64,000 nucleotides of DNA from Cloacimonetes bacterium UBA5835. Its GTDB lineage: Bacteria > Cloacimonadota > Cloacimonadia > Cloacimonadales > Cloacimonadaceae. Each line of letters opens with the position of its first letter. Position 1 is the stretch's first letter. The stretch spans positions 192,989 to 256,988 of the forward strand of contig DJGX01000009.1 in the NCBI GenBank assembly GCA_002432865.1, in the 5' to 3' direction. The translations under genes and the position numbers were made by a program. Positions 43,666 through 54,212 of this stretch are shown here, in pieces. Under the pieces are notes generated by a model. It made no database searches. It was given only the letters and a program-made list of their open reading frames with translations, and was not told the DNA's origin.

Positions 43666-44652
43666 TCAGGAAGATAACGCTTTCTTTATTGCAGAACTAA
43701 GAAGTGCAGGATTAATTGAATTCATACAATTGAAGTGACCTTCAGGACATTTTACTCTTCCATGAAGAGAACAAGGTTGGCAAGGTAAATCAGCACACAA
43801 AACTATTGCTTTATCATTTAAAGGTCTGAAACCCAAACGAGGATGAGTTCCTCCAAAAATAGATATTTGCGGTTTATTCAAAGTTGCTGCTAAATGCATT
43901 GGGCCGGTATCACCACTGATAATTACTTGAAAGGTAGATAGTTCTCTATACAATTCAGACAAAGACATTATGGAACATTTATTGATACAGTTTCCAGGAC
44001 AGTGCTTTCTGATATTATCACAGATATCTTTATCCATTGTTGAACCAAAAAGAGTAAAACAATATTGAGGATTAGAATTTATTAATTGAATCCAAGAAAG
44101 AACTGGATACCTTTTTGTAAAGTGATTAGCACCAGGGAAAACAGCAATTTTAATTGGTTTGATATCTTTGCAATCTTGATTTGTAGGATATATGGAATTT
44201 GATAGCTTCAAACTGCTAATCTGTAAACGAGGATAGGACCAGGGTTGTTTAATTCCTAGTTTCGTTAAAGCAGAGGCATAAAGAGAAACCGTGCTATCAA
44301 TTTTTAGCTTTTTATCACCTTTCACTATCCGCTGTCTGAACTTGCGTTTTTTGCAATAGTGCACTTTCTGGGAAGCCTTAATAAAAAGCATAATCAGATA
44401 GGTAGCAAACTTGTTATGCAAATCGATAACTATATCATACTTACTCTTGAAAAGCCATAAATGAAATTTCAGCGTCTTTTGATAAACAATAGGATTTACA
44501 GGAGGATCAAACATTTCTGGAAGCTCGATAAATGACTCTTTGCAAAGATAATCTATATTGCAACCCGGATAGCTTTTTTGTAACAAAGCACATATCGGTT
44601 GAGTGAGAATAATATCACCCATTGAAGATAGCCGCAGAATAAGTATATTCAT
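43666..44652 (-). CDS. glycosyltransferase family 9 (heptosyltransferase-like)
   Basis: A 328-residue GT9 enzyme, the family that adds heptose to lipopolysaccharide core. MNILILRLSSMGDIILTQPI is the classic N-terminus, IDLHNKFAT lies in the first domain, and KIAVFPGANHFTKRYP and VISGDTGPMHLAATLNKPQISIFGGTHP in the second bind the nucleotide sugar. Late Cys residues (CADLPCQPCSLHGRVKCPEGHFNCM) match the family's cysteine tail. It abuts alaS with no gap, so it ends the trxB-alaS transcript. The presence of such an enzyme supports a Gram-negative outer membrane. Confidence 0.9.
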   Translation of the reverse strand: MNILILRLSSMGDIILTQPICALLQKSYPGCNIDYLCKESFIELPEMFDPPVNPIVYQKTLKFHLWLFKSKYDIVIDLHNKFATYLIMLFIKASQKVHYCKKRKFRQRIVKGDKKLKIDSTVSLYASALTKLGIKQPWSYPRLQISSLKLSNSIYPTNQDCKDIKPIKIAVFPGANHFTKRYPVLSWIQLINSNPQYCFTLFGSTMDKDICDNIRKHCPGNCINKCSIMSLSELYRELSTFQVIISGDTGPMHLAATLNKPQISIFGGTHPRLGFRPLNDKAIVLCADLPCQPCSLHGRVKCPEGHFNCMNSINPALLSSAIKKALSS

Positions 44653-47253
44653 TTATATGGAACTAATTAGTTCAGGTACCTTTTCTTTTACGAGACTAAG
44701 TTTAGCTGTATCTTTTCCTCCAGCCATTGCCAGATCAGCTCTTCCCCCACCCTTTCCATTTAATTCACTAGCTAGTATAGCTACAATTTTTCCTGCATTA
44801 TACTTTGGAATCAAGTCGGAACTAACTACACAGAGAATATTCAGTTTATTTTGGTATAGATTAAAGATAACGGCAATAGTGCTTTTCATATTACTTTTTA
44901 GCTGTTCAGCAAACTGTTTCAGCTCATCAGGATTGGCAAAAGAAGTCTGTTCTATAATTAGTGAATAGTTCTCTTGAGTTCTTGCTTTGGATAGCAATTC
45001 CAGAACTAATTTTTCCCCTTCTTTGTTTTTTAGTTCTTTTATTTCCTTTTCTAAAGAGTTAATTTGTTCTAAAGTTGCATCCAATTTATTTTCCAATTTT
45101 TTAATAGGTGTATTTAGCATTGTTGCAAGATGATTTAGCTTATCTTGCAAATCCTGAACCCATTTTAAAGAGGTTGTTCCTGTTATCGCTTCAATGCGTC
45201 TTATCCCAGCTGCAGAAGAGCTTTCGGAGGTAATTTTAAATAAACCAATTTCACCCGTAAAGGAAATATGTGTTCCACCACATAATTCTTTGGAGAAATC
45301 CTCTACACATACAACTCTTACTATGTTGTTGTATTTTTCTCCAAAAAGAGCTATTGCTCCTTCATTTTTTGCTTCTTCTATATTCTGAATAGTTGTTATT
45401 ACTTTTCGGTTATCCAAAATAGCATTATTTACGATATCTTCTACTTTTCTAATTTCTTCAAAAGTTAGTGCCTTAAAATGTGCAAAATCAAAACGTAGAT
45501 AATCGGGATGAACTAAAGAACCTTTTTGGACAGTATGCTCTCCTAAAACTTCTCTTAAAGCTCTATGTAACAGATGAGTAGCAGTATGATTTCGAGCTGT
45601 ACATTTTCGTCTTTCAATGGATACTTCAGCAGTAACAGGTTCACTGTTTATAGTTCCTCTTATCAGCTTCCCATAATGAACTATTTTGTCATCCTGCTTG
45701 CGCACATTGTTTATTACAACTTCAAAGCCATCATTATATATTCTCCCTGTATCAGAAACCTGTCCACCAGATTCTGCATAAAAGGGAGTTTCAGCAAGTT
45801 GAATTAAAATTAAACCCTTTTCTTGAACTGCATAACATTGAATATTGGTTTTAATTTTAGTTTCAGTATATCCAACAAATTCAGTAGGATGATTTTCTGC
45901 CAACTCAATCCAATCTTCGTTACTTGTCTGTAAAGTAAATTTACTGGCTTTACGGGCACGATCTTTCTGTTCTTGCATTTCTTTATCAAAACCTTGATAA
46001 TCTATCTTCAAGCCCTTCTCTTCAGCTAAAATAGCGGTTAAATCTAAGGGAAAACCATATGTATCATACAAAGTGAAGGCATCGGAACCGGATATAATAT
46101 CTCCAGCAAGTTTCTTAGTTATTTCATTGAATTTTTCCAAGCCGGTATCCAAAGTTCTGTTAAAGCGTTCTTCTTCTGCCTTGATCACCATTTTGATATA
46201 ATCTTCTTTCCCACTCAGTTCGCGAAAGTGATGTGCCATCTGTTCAATTACAATAGGCACCAGTAAATGCAAAAAAGGTTCGGCAAAACCAAGTAATCGA
46301 CCATATCTGGCAGCTCTTCTTAAAATTCTTCTTAAAACATAACCCCTTCCTTCATTGGAAGGGAAACCTCCATCGCTTAAGGCAAAACAGAGACAGCGAA
46401 TATGATCTGCAATAACTCTATGAGGCATTCCCTGTTCAATTGTATACTGAACACCAGAAAGCTCTTCAATTCTATTGATTATAGGCATAAAGAGATCAGT
46501 TTCATAGTTACTATTTTTATCCTGCAAAACCTGAGTTAAGCGTTCAAATCCAGCACCTGTATCTACAAATTTGTTTTTTAAGGGAGTTAAAGTGTTATCT
46601 GCTTCGCGGTTGTATTGAATAAAAACCAGATTCCATAATTCAATAAAACGAGAGCAATTGCCATTTATTTGGCAAATATGCCCCTGAACATTTTGCATCG
46701 TGCAATGCTCAATTCCCCGGTCAATGTGAATTTCCGAACAGGGACCGCAAGGACCTGTCTCCCCCATTTCCCAAAAATTATCCTTATCTTCAAAATAGCT
46801 TATATGAGTTGGGTCAATATCCGTTTCCTGTTTCCATAGTTCAAAAGCTTCTGTATCTGTTAAATAAACAGTAGCATAGAGCTTATCTTTGGGAATATTC
46901 CAAATCTCAGTTAGCAGCTCCCATGCCCAAGAAATAGCTTCTTTTTTATAGTAATCCCCAAAACTCCAGTTACCAAGCATTTCAAAAAAAGTGTGATGGT
47001 AACCATCTTTTCCTACTGTTTCCAGGTCGTTATGTTTTCCACCAGCACGAATACACTTTTGGCTATTAACAGCCCTTTTGATGGTTATTTCCTTCTGTCC
47101 TAAGAAAATACTCTTGAATTGATTCATTCCTGCATTGGCAAAAAGGAGGGTTGGATCATCTTCCGGAATTACAGATGATGAAGGAATAAAAATATGATCT
47201 TTACTAAGGAAAAAATCAATGAATTGTTGGCGAATTTCTTTACTGCTTAGCAC
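44653..47253 (-). CDS. alaS: alanyl-tRNA synthetase
   Basis: Charges tRNA-Ala and edits mischarged Ser. The 866-residue product has the class II catalytic core (LLFANAGMNQFKSIFLG, ETVGKDGYHHTFFEMLGNWSFGDYYK, GPCGPCSEIH), GRGYVLRRILRRAARYGR, the editing-domain zinc ligands HTATH and CGGTH, and a C-terminal coiled coil plus C-Ala domain (NGKGGGRADLAMAGG). I chose the GTG at 47253, preceded by AAAGGACAG. The frame extends to 47286 but that would overlap trxB and add residues unlike the family. Confidence 0.95.
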   Translation of the reverse strand: MLSSKEIRQQFIDFFLSKDHIFIPSSSVIPEDDPTLLFANAGMNQFKSIFLGQKEITIKRAVNSQKCIRAGGKHNDLETVGKDGYHHTFFEMLGNWSFGDYYKKEAISWAWELLTEIWNIPKDKLYATVYLTDTEAFELWKQETDIDPTHISYFEDKDNFWEMGETGPCGPCSEIHIDRGIEHCTMQNVQGHICQINGNCSRFIELWNLVFIQYNREADNTLTPLKNKFVDTGAGFERLTQVLQDKNSNYETDLFMPIINRIEELSGVQYTIEQGMPHRVIADHIRCLCFALSDGGFPSNEGRGYVLRRILRRAARYGRLLGFAEPFLHLLVPIVIEQMAHHFRELSGKEDYIKMVIKAEEERFNRTLDTGLEKFNEITKKLAGDIISGSDAFTLYDTYGFPLDLTAILAEEKGLKIDYQGFDKEMQEQKDRARKASKFTLQTSNEDWIELAENHPTEFVGYTETKIKTNIQCYAVQEKGLILIQLAETPFYAESGGQVSDTGRIYNDGFEVVINNVRKQDDKIVHYGKLIRGTINSEPVTAEVSIERRKCTARNHTATHLLHRALREVLGEHTVQKGSLVHPDYLRFDFAHFKALTFEEIRKVEDIVNNAILDNRKVITTIQNIEEAKNEGAIALFGEKYNNIVRVVCVEDFSKELCGGTHISFTGEIGLFKITSESSSAAGIRRIEAITGTTSLKWVQDLQDKLNHLATMLNTPIKKLENKLDATLEQINSLEKEIKELKNKEGEKLVLELLSKARTQENYSLIIEQTSFANPDELKQFAEQLKSNMKSTIAVIFNLYQNKLNILCVVSSDLIPKYNAGKIVAILASELNGKGGGRADLAMAGGKDTAKLSLVKEKVPELISSI

Positions 47254-47266
47254 TTTCTGTCCTTTA

Positions 47267-48202
47267 TTATAACTGAATGGCATCATAATTTTCAGTTATC
47301 CATTTTTCAGCACTCCAACCAGCTATGGCTCCATCACTGGTCGCTGTTACAACTTGGCGTAGTACTTTCTTACGAATATCTCCAGCAGCATAAACTCCCG
47401 GAACATTCGTATGCATAAAATCATCAGTTAGAGCAAAACCTGCACTATCAAGATCAATGCGAGATTCCATTAACTTGTTATTTGGTAAAATACCTACGTA
47501 GATAAAGACCCCGTCAACAGGAATAACACTTACAGTATTGGTTTTCCGATTGTATACTTCTAATTCTTGCACTTTATTCTCTCCTCGAATCTCTTGAACA
47601 ACGCTATTCCAGACAAACTCCATCTTGGGATTTTTAAATGCTCGTTCTTGAATGATTTTTTGAGCACGAAGTTCATCTCGTCTGTGGATCACTACAACTT
47701 TTTTGGCGAAATGAGTGAGGAAAATACCTTCTTCAATAGCAGAATCACCCCCTCCAATAACAGCTACAATTTTATCTCTATATAAAGCTCCATCGCAAGT
47801 AGCACAATAAGAAACTCCACGGCCTGTAAATTTTTCTTCACCGGGAACATTTAGACGACGCGGATAAGCTCCTGTGCAAAATATAACGGCTCTGGCACGA
47901 TATTTGTTATCTGAAGTTTCCACTATTTTACAAAGACCTTCCATTCCCAGAGCTGTAACTTCTTCATCTTTAAATTCTGTTCCAAAATGCTCTGCTTGAC
48001 GATGCATTCTTTCTGTAAGCTCATAACCACTTAGAGCTTCTGGAAATCCAGGATAATTTTCAACTTCTTCTGTAACATTTATCTGACCGCCAATCAAGCC
48101 TCTTTCGAAAACTGCTGTTTTTAATCCGCTTCGCGCACTGTAAATGGCTGCACTTAAACCGGCAGGACCAGCCCCAATGATAATTACATCATATTTCATC
48201 AT
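47267..48202 (-). CDS. trxB: thioredoxin reductase
   Basis: Transfers electrons from NADPH to thioredoxin through FAD. The 311-residue product shows FAD-binding IIIGAGPAGLSAAIYSAR, the redox pair YCATCDGA, the second nucleotide site VIGGGDSAIEEG with HRRDELRA (the HRR favours NADPH), and C-terminal VPGVYAAGDIR with ATSDGAIAGWSAEKW. I chose the ATG at 48202 since AAGGTGAAG lies before it; the frame opens earlier at 48235. It lies 13 bases upstream of the alaS start in the same operon. Confidence 0.95.
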   Translation of the reverse strand: MMKYDVIIIGAGPAGLSAAIYSARSGLKTAVFERGLIGGQINVTEEVENYPGFPEALSGYELTERMHRQAEHFGTEFKDEEVTALGMEGLCKIVETSDNKYRARAVIFCTGAYPRRLNVPGEEKFTGRGVSYCATCDGALYRDKIVAVIGGGDSAIEEGIFLTHFAKKVVVIHRRDELRAQKIIQERAFKNPKMEFVWNSVVQEIRGENKVQELEVYNRKTNTVSVIPVDGVFIYVGILPNNKLMESRIDLDSAGFALTDDFMHTNVPGVYAAGDIRKKVLRQVVTATSDGAIAGWSAEKWITENYDAIQL

Positions 48203-48652
48203 TCGTTCTTCACCTTTTTTGAATCTTGATTGCAAACAGCTTTAAGTTAGCTGATTCGTCAAGTAAAATTGATAATCAGTTTTCTCTTGTCTTCTTCCAC
48301 AAAGCATTTTGGGTATCTTACAAATAATTTTATTGTAATTAATATTGTAACCCTCCCGAGTAGCAGTATGAGAGAGTTAAAGAATCATAAGCTTTTACTG
48401 ATACCGTTTTCCTCGCTAATAGGAGTAGTATTTATTCATAAGCATCAGTTTAACTCAGTTGTTCTCTTAAACACCAGTAATGAAGCAACTACTAAATTAT
48501 AGGCAATACTGATGATCGTTGACCTTAAATATTGTAGAATTTCACTCTATAATAGTAGTTAGAAGTCAGGAGTCCTAAAGGTTTTATAAGTCATTGGTGT
48601 AAAAACCAGAGTTATCAAAAGACTTTTAGACTCCTGACTTATTGAAGGATGT
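48203..48652. other. intergenic region with an inverted repeat
   Basis: The 450 bases upstream of trxB and downstream of the C25-like gene hold no gene I can support. A long inverted repeat is present at 48565-48580 with 48623-48638 (arms beginning GTCAGGAGTC and ending GACTCCTGAC, near perfect over 16 positions, 42-base loop). It ends 14 bases from the C25-like gene stop, so it may help terminate that transcript, though no T-run follows. Confidence 0.55.
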
Positions 48653-51600
48653 TTATTTTAAAAGCAGCATTTTTTTCACACAGGTATAATTAGCACTTTC
48701 CAATCTATAGAAATACATTCCTGAGGCAACATTACAATTATTATTATCTTTCCCATTCCAGACAATTTGATGCATTCCTGAAGGGAGAACCTTATCCACA
48801 AGTTTTTTAACCAATTGACCCTTAATATTATATACATAGAGTTTAGCAGGAGCTGTTTCCTTCAGAGTAAATCTGATTGTTGTTTCTGGATTGAAGGGAT
48901 TGGGATAATTATTCAGCAATTTGGTTACCAGAACAGGATTAACTATATCTTCTCCACTTACTACATATCTATAGTGTAAAGTATCTGATGGTATACTATT
49001 ACCATCAGCATAAACGCAAACAATATAGTAATAATAGTCTGTCCCCAATTCTCTCATCGTTTCTGTGTAGATTGGTTCAGAAGAATATGCTACTGTATCA
49101 AAAGCACCTGCATTTATTTTCTGATGAATTTCATAGCTTATTAGTGGATATTCAGGTTCTACGGGTGGATTCCAATTTAAGGTAAATATACTATCTGCCA
49201 CACTGTACGAAAGCCCTATAACCGGAGCTAAATATCCCAGATAGAAATCCTGTTGAAGCCAAGGAGTACTACTAGCCATAACCAGATTAGCAACCTCGGA
49301 ATTTTTATATCCTTTACCTTCTGCCCATAAAGATTGTGTGCCCAGAGGCAGATAAATGGAATAACTACCCTGGGAATCAGGATTGGTAGACAAAGAAGCA
49401 GAATTTCGAACTTCAATGTTGCTATAATCGATATCAGAATTGCTACTACTAACGGTTCCCGAAACCTTACTGGCAAATTCAACATATCCAGTAGTCCGCA
49501 CATCATCAATAAACCAACCAGGTCCATTAATAGAAGTATCACTGGCAAAAGTAAAACGGAATTGGACATTCTGATTAGCATAATTTGACAAGTTAAAGCG
49601 TGCTATTATCCATCCATTGCTGTTTCCACAATAACCAGGTCCGTTTAAAACGCTTAAATTACTAGCAGGATATCCACCCTCAGGAGTAAGTAAATTCCAG
49701 GTTGAGCCTCCATTAGTTGATATTTTAACATTCCCTCCATCGTAATTTGCTTCGCAATTATAATAGTGCCAGAATTCAAGCATAAAATTGGAGCCGATAT
49801 ACACTGAGGGAGTTGTAAGAGTATAATTAGCATAAGATGGATAATCACTATTTAAACGCGTTCCCCATACTTTCGTACCAGAATGTGCTCCTGCAACAAT
49901 TGATTCACCCCATTCCCAACTGTTGTTGGCAGGATTGGGAACAAAGTTTCCATTATTGGTTTCAAAATTAGCATTCATTCCTGTAGTGCCTACGCTTAAA
50001 ACTATTTGTTCATTCTGTACATCAATCTGATCTGCTAGCATATTTAAGTATAAAGTTAGATTATTGCCAACAAAAACATCCGGCGAAATAATCAGCCGAT
50101 AGACTGATTGCTTTATGTCTCCAGCAGGTATTGCAGACATAATATAGGTACTGTTTTGGATAGATACATATTGTGAAATAGAGGTTAAAGTACTGGATAT
50201 GTTGGTAGCTGAAACTGGCGAACCATTTTCAATATTGATAATTAAATCAAGTGTTTCTCCTGGATCTACTTGACCATTGCCGTTACCCTCTATACCGTCA
50301 TTCATATATATACCGCATATTTGGAGAGTAGGTTTACGAACAACTATGGATACAGAATAATCCCAGAAGAAACCTGAAATACTGATATGCAAATTTACAA
50401 TAATCTCAGCTCCATTGGGACAATTTGGATCTATATGTAGACTGAGTGGAATTCGATTTACAGCTATAGAATCACTCTGAATATTACCATAGGTAGTATA
50501 ATTATTAATCAGTTCTGCAAATTCATCTTCACAGGTTGCAGATACCTGAACCTGGGTTGCTGGATTTAAACCAATATTCATTAACTTTACTCCCAACTCT
50601 ATGGTTTCTCCTGGTTCTGCAATCTGATTATGGTTGGAATCATCAATAATTAACTCATTAAGTACGAGATATGGATTTTCATGAAGCACTGGAGCTGTTG
50701 TAATAAGTAAAGCAAAAGAATCCGTTATGGGAGCAGATGCATTAGCATATTGATTGTTAAAAGAATATTCTAGCCCAGTAGTATTTGTATGATCTTTGAT
50801 TCCTATTGTACAATAATTCCCATGCGTAGGACTATAACCTCCCTGGCCAACATCTACATTATTAAAATCCTTATATTGAAATTTTACTTTTCCATCTCCT
50901 AACGAGGTTGGATAGTATATTGGATCATAAAATATCACTTGGAATGTTTCTTGAGTGGAGCGATCGTATCCATTACGCATCTTGTCATATTCAATTATAA
51001 ATAGATGATTTTGGCTATCATAATATTTATATATACCAGCATCATTAATCAAACACAGATCATCCCAAAAAGGTGCAAGCATTGGTGCAGGCCCATATCC
51101 ACCGGGAAGATGATAATTACGAAATTCTGCATTTTCAGTTCTACCCATCACAATAAAGCCATTTACACAAACAGTAATTTGATCATATTCAATTCCATAA
51201 AAACTAAAGGCAAAAGGTAAATTTATTTCCTGTAGAGCAACTGCTCCTACTTGATCACCTTCATCACTGGAACTTCCAGGATCTGAAAAAGTAGTAATCT
51301 TGGTTCCCGCTCCTCCTAAACTTGGATTTATTTCAATCCATTCATAACTGGGGCAATCAACATAAGCGATATCAGTTGAATCATAGATAAAATAGCCATA
51401 AGTATCTGGACCTAAAGGAGTATGAGAACTAACTTGACCGATAGGAATATTAAAATCAGCATATTGCTCAAAACCACTGTCATTATATAAATGCAAACGC
51501 ATAGGTATTTGCATCCCAGCGATAAGTAAAGGTCTGGCAAATATTTCCATATTTTCCATAGTGCTTCCCAAACTATTTCCTGAAATAAAACCAACATAGG

Positions 51601-54115
51601 AATCAGAATCTATAACCGAGACCAAATCGTTCAACGACACTAACTCCGCGTAAACATCATAAATCGGAGCAACAGAATTGTTCTTTATTGTTATATTCAG
51701 GAAAGCACTTTCACCCGGATCAAGAATATTGTTGGTTCCTGATGTAATTGTATAATTGTTAACAGTCAATAAAGCATTATAACCGGTAACAAAGAGATCA
51801 AAAGAGTATACATCATCAGCTGCAGTGGTCAATTGAACATTAAATCGCACATTGTGTTGAGCAGGTATATTATTATGGATGCTAAACACAAAAGCAGAAT
51901 TTGACCAAAGAGAGCCATTGCTCTCAATCTCGTTAAAACTGGATTGATTAGTAATAATTGTTATATATGGATCATTAGATGATATGGTTGCTGTAGTAGC
52001 AGAAATAGTAGATAAAGTAGTGTTCTTAATCTCTAGATTTAAGGCTATTGTTTCTCCCGCTGAGGCAAAACTATCGCCATTTCCAGTGCTTCCAGCACTA
52101 CCATTATCAATTATAATTTTGTTTAAATAGACCAAAGAACCATCTGGATCGATAGTTACAATCTTTTGCATTGGTTTGAAATTATGTTTGGAAACTGTAA
52201 CTGTTAATTCGTTTAACATTCCACCCGATATAATTATATTAGCATTGCCATCTATATCAGTGAATCCTTTCCCGATTATTAAATTTTGAGATGCACTATA
52301 TAATGTAACACATGCCCCTTCTACAGCTTCTCCCAAAGGATTCGTAACTTCTACATCCAAAATATTGCTACCCAAAGGAAGAACATCTTCACAAATTACA
52401 TTAAATTGATCTGGTATTTGTGTAAAGACCTCCACTGTTGGATCACCCATTAGATTACACCAATGGGAAAAATAGTTTGCGTAATTATCTAAAGTAGAAC
52501 CATAAACTTGTTTAATATAGAGCTTTGCATTAAGTAATGCTTCACCCATACTGCGCATACCATAAGTAAATATGCCGTCATAAATTCCCGCAGTAAGACA
52601 ATTATTAAAAGAAGTATGAGTTCCACTGGTCGACATTCCAATAGCAGTAATTGCTCCCGCCAAAGCTACGGAAGTTCCTAAGCGAATAAATTGTTCAGTT
52701 GTAGCAGTGTCATTTTCAAAATTTCCAGTACTGCAGGTTAAAATTGTAGCATGCGGTAGCCTGCTTCCGTTTATTAAACTCCCGGAAGGATCCCAACCGC
52801 TCATTCCAATATACCCTCGATAATTGAAAAAACCTACTCCCTGATTAATATTGCTATTAATATAAGTAGAAAAACCACTGGAATAATTCTCCATGAAAGT
52901 ATAATTAGGATTTGCCCTGCTTGCCATTTCCTTGATGAATTTGTTTATATATATGGTGGAAATACCACTGTGACTGGGATCACCAATCAACAACATTTTA
53001 TTCAACCAAGAAGCTGCTGCTCCAGTTACATTAATATTCTTCTCTACTGCATAAATTTTATTAAATAGTACATCTAGTTGGCTGATATTTTCAGCTGAAA
53101 TTCTCCCAATGAAAACATCTCCCAGATAATCGTTACCAGCTAAAAAAGTATATGGATAATCTCCTTTACCAGAGTAAGAGGAAAATTGTTCCGTAAAAGT
53201 AGGAATAGCATAACTCCCGTTAGTATCACCTACAAGAATAACATAATCAGGACGAGTAGCAAGATCATTATATTGCGTCTGAATATAATTGTGAATAGCT
53301 TGATTGGATGCACCACCAGTTTGGACTGTACTTGCAACATTAACTTCATATCCCTTTTGCTTTTTCCAGACGACAAATTCATTCAGCTTAGCAAGAAAGA
53401 CAGCATCAGTATTATTACCGTAAATCAATAAGATCCTGGCTGATTGTGGTGCCATTGAAGCATCTCGATAATATTCAAAATTACTTATCATAGATTTATA
53501 AATATTGGTGAAGGCATATGAATAACCACTGTAACCATCCATTTCATTGATTCCCGGTTTATCTGTTATCTCAATTTTCACTTCCATATTTTTATATATT
53601 TTCAGTTCCTGCGTGTCTGCCAAATATTGGACAGGATTTAATGAAATCTGCACAACCCTAAAATCGCGAATAATCTGGGGTTGACTATAATTATAAGTGC
53701 TTGAAGGATATAAAGTAGAACTGCGATAAGCAGCTCTATTATATTCCAATGTAGCTTCTTGGTTTTCATTAATGTAAACAGGTTTAGGAACTACACCTTT
53801 TTTGATTATGTAATCTCCACTGGTCACTTTAACTTCTATATCCCCTTTTGGAGGAATTGCAATCCAAGTGGAAAAAACTGGTAGTTCAGGGTAGCCAGTT
53901 TCTGCTGTGAAACCCGCATCATCCATATTTAGTGCTTTAAATTCACCTGTTCCTGTATTTTCAATCTGTAGTTCTGGAACCTGCAATTGGAGTGTTATGA
54001 TGCCAGAATTTTGAGCTATCACTTTCAACGGTCGTTCACCAGAAACAACCGATTCCGCCAATAGTACATTGACCATACATACGAATAATAGTGTTAATAC
54101 TTTAGTTGCTTTCAT
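48653..54115 (-). CDS. giant secreted gingipain-like (peptidase C25) protein with sorting tail
   Basis: An 1820-residue exported protein. After a signal peptide (about 1-20) comes a propeptide-like region (to about 210), then a C25-type domain (about 220-570) with ARILLIYGN, YVILVGDTNGSYAIPT, DVFIGRISAEN and the cysteine segment ILTCSTGNFEND. The expected catalytic His motif (GHG) reads NYRGYIGMSGW here. Several CARDB/Ig-like repeats (GDSFASAGETIALNLEI, LDPGESAFLNITI, AEPGETIELGVKL, VDPGETLDLIINI), a PQQ-free barrel segment, a choice-of-anchor-J/MAM-like domain (about 1450-1600), a fibronectin-like domain and an NYPNPFNPETTIRF tail ending KKMLLLK follow. Confidence 0.85.
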   Translation of the reverse strand: MKATKVLTLLFVCMVNVLLAESVVSGERPLKVIAQNSGIITLQLQVPELQIENTGTGEFKALNMDDAGFTAETGYPELPVFSTWIAIPPKGDIEVKVTSGDYIIKKGVVPKPVYINENQEATLEYNRAAYRSSTLYPSSTYNYSQPQIIRDFRVVQISLNPVQYLADTQELKIYKNMEVKIEITDKPGINEMDGYSGYSYAFTNIYKSMISNFEYYRDASMAPQSARILLIYGNNTDAVFLAKLNEFVVWKKQKGYEVNVASTVQTGGASNQAIHNYIQTQYNDLATRPDYVILVGDTNGSYAIPTFTEQFSSYSGKGDYPYTFLAGNDYLGDVFIGRISAENISQLDVLFNKIYAVEKNINVTGAAASWLNKMLLIGDPSHSGISTIYINKFIKEMASRANPNYTFMENYSSGFSTYINSNINQGVGFFNYRGYIGMSGWDPSGSLINGSRLPHATILTCSTGNFENDTATTEQFIRLGTSVALAGAITAIGMSTSGTHTSFNNCLTAGIYDGIFTYGMRSMGEALLNAKLYIKQVYGSTLDNYANYFSHWCNLMGDPTVEVFTQIPDQFNVICEDVLPLGSNILDVEVTNPLGEAVEGACVTLYSASQNLIIGKGFTDIDGNANIIISGGMLNELTVTVSKHNFKPMQKIVTIDPDGSLVYLNKIIIDNGSAGSTGNGDSFASAGETIALNLEIKNTTLSTISATTATISSNDPYITIITNQSSFNEIESNGSLWSNSAFVFSIHNNIPAQHNVRFNVQLTTAADDVYSFDLFVTGYNALLTVNNYTITSGTNNILDPGESAFLNITIKNNSVAPIYDVYAELVSLNDLVSVIDSDSYVGFISGNSLGSTMENMEIFARPLLIAGMQIPMRLHLYNDSGFEQYADFNIPIGQVSSHTPLGPDTYGYFIYDSTDIAYVDCPSYEWIEINPSLGGAGTKITTFSDPGSSSDEGDQVGAVALQEINLPFAFSFYGIEYDQITVCVNGFIVMGRTENAEFRNYHLPGGYGPAPMLAPFWDDLCLINDAGIYKYYDSQNHLFIIEYDKMRNGYDRSTQETFQVIFYDPIYYPTSLGDGKVKFQYKDFNNVDVGQGGYSPTHGNYCTIGIKDHTNTTGLEYSFNNQYANASAPITDSFALLITTAPVLHENPYLVLNELIIDDSNHNQIAEPGETIELGVKLMNIGLNPATQVQVSATCEDEFAELINNYTTYGNIQSDSIAVNRIPLSLHIDPNCPNGAEIIVNLHISISGFFWDYSVSIVVRKPTLQICGIYMNDGIEGNGNGQVDPGETLDLIINIENGSPVSATNISSTLTSISQYVSIQNSTYIMSAIPAGDIKQSVYRLIISPDVFVGNNLTLYLNMLADQIDVQNEQIVLSVGTTGMNANFETNNGNFVPNPANNSWEWGESIVAGAHSGTKVWGTRLNSDYPSYANYTLTTPSVYIGSNFMLEFWHYYNCEANYDGGNVKISTNGGSTWNLLTPEGGYPASNLSVLNGPGYCGNSNGWIIARFNLSNYANQNVQFRFTFASDTSINGPGWFIDDVRTTGYVEFASKVSGTVSSSNSDIDYSNIEVRNSASLSTNPDSQGSYSIYLPLGTQSLWAEGKGYKNSEVANLVMASSTPWLQQDFYLGYLAPVIGLSYSVADSIFTLNWNPPVEPEYPLISYEIHQKINAGAFDTVAYSSEPIYTETMRELGTDYYYYIVCVYADGNSIPSDTLHYRYVVSGEDIVNPVLVTKLLNNYPNPFNPETTIRFTLKETAPAKLYVYNIKGQLVKKLVDKVLPSGMHQIVWNGKDNNNCNVASGMYFYRLESANYTCVKKMLLLK

Positions 54116-54146
54116 TCATTTTTATTCCTTTCTTTATTTAAAGTAA

Positions 54147-54183
54147 GAGAACCCGAAGTTAGCTTTTTTAACTTCAGGTTCTC
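54147..54183 (-). terminator. hairpin after the LVIVD lipoprotein gene
   Basis: GAGAACCCGAAGTTA (54147-54161) pairs with TAACTTCAGGTTCTC (54169-54183), one mismatch, with a T-rich loop. It lies between the lipoprotein gene (ends 54213) and the C25-like gene start (54115). No clear T-run follows on the minus strand, so it may be a weak terminator or processing site. Confidence 0.6.
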
Positions 54184-54212
54184 CAAAATCATTGTTTAGT
54201 CGCCTTAATAAA

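Noticed and set aside
48269..48502. 77-codon plus-strand frame between trxB and the C25-like gene
   Set aside because: No start signal, no family resemblance, and composition like non-coding DNA.
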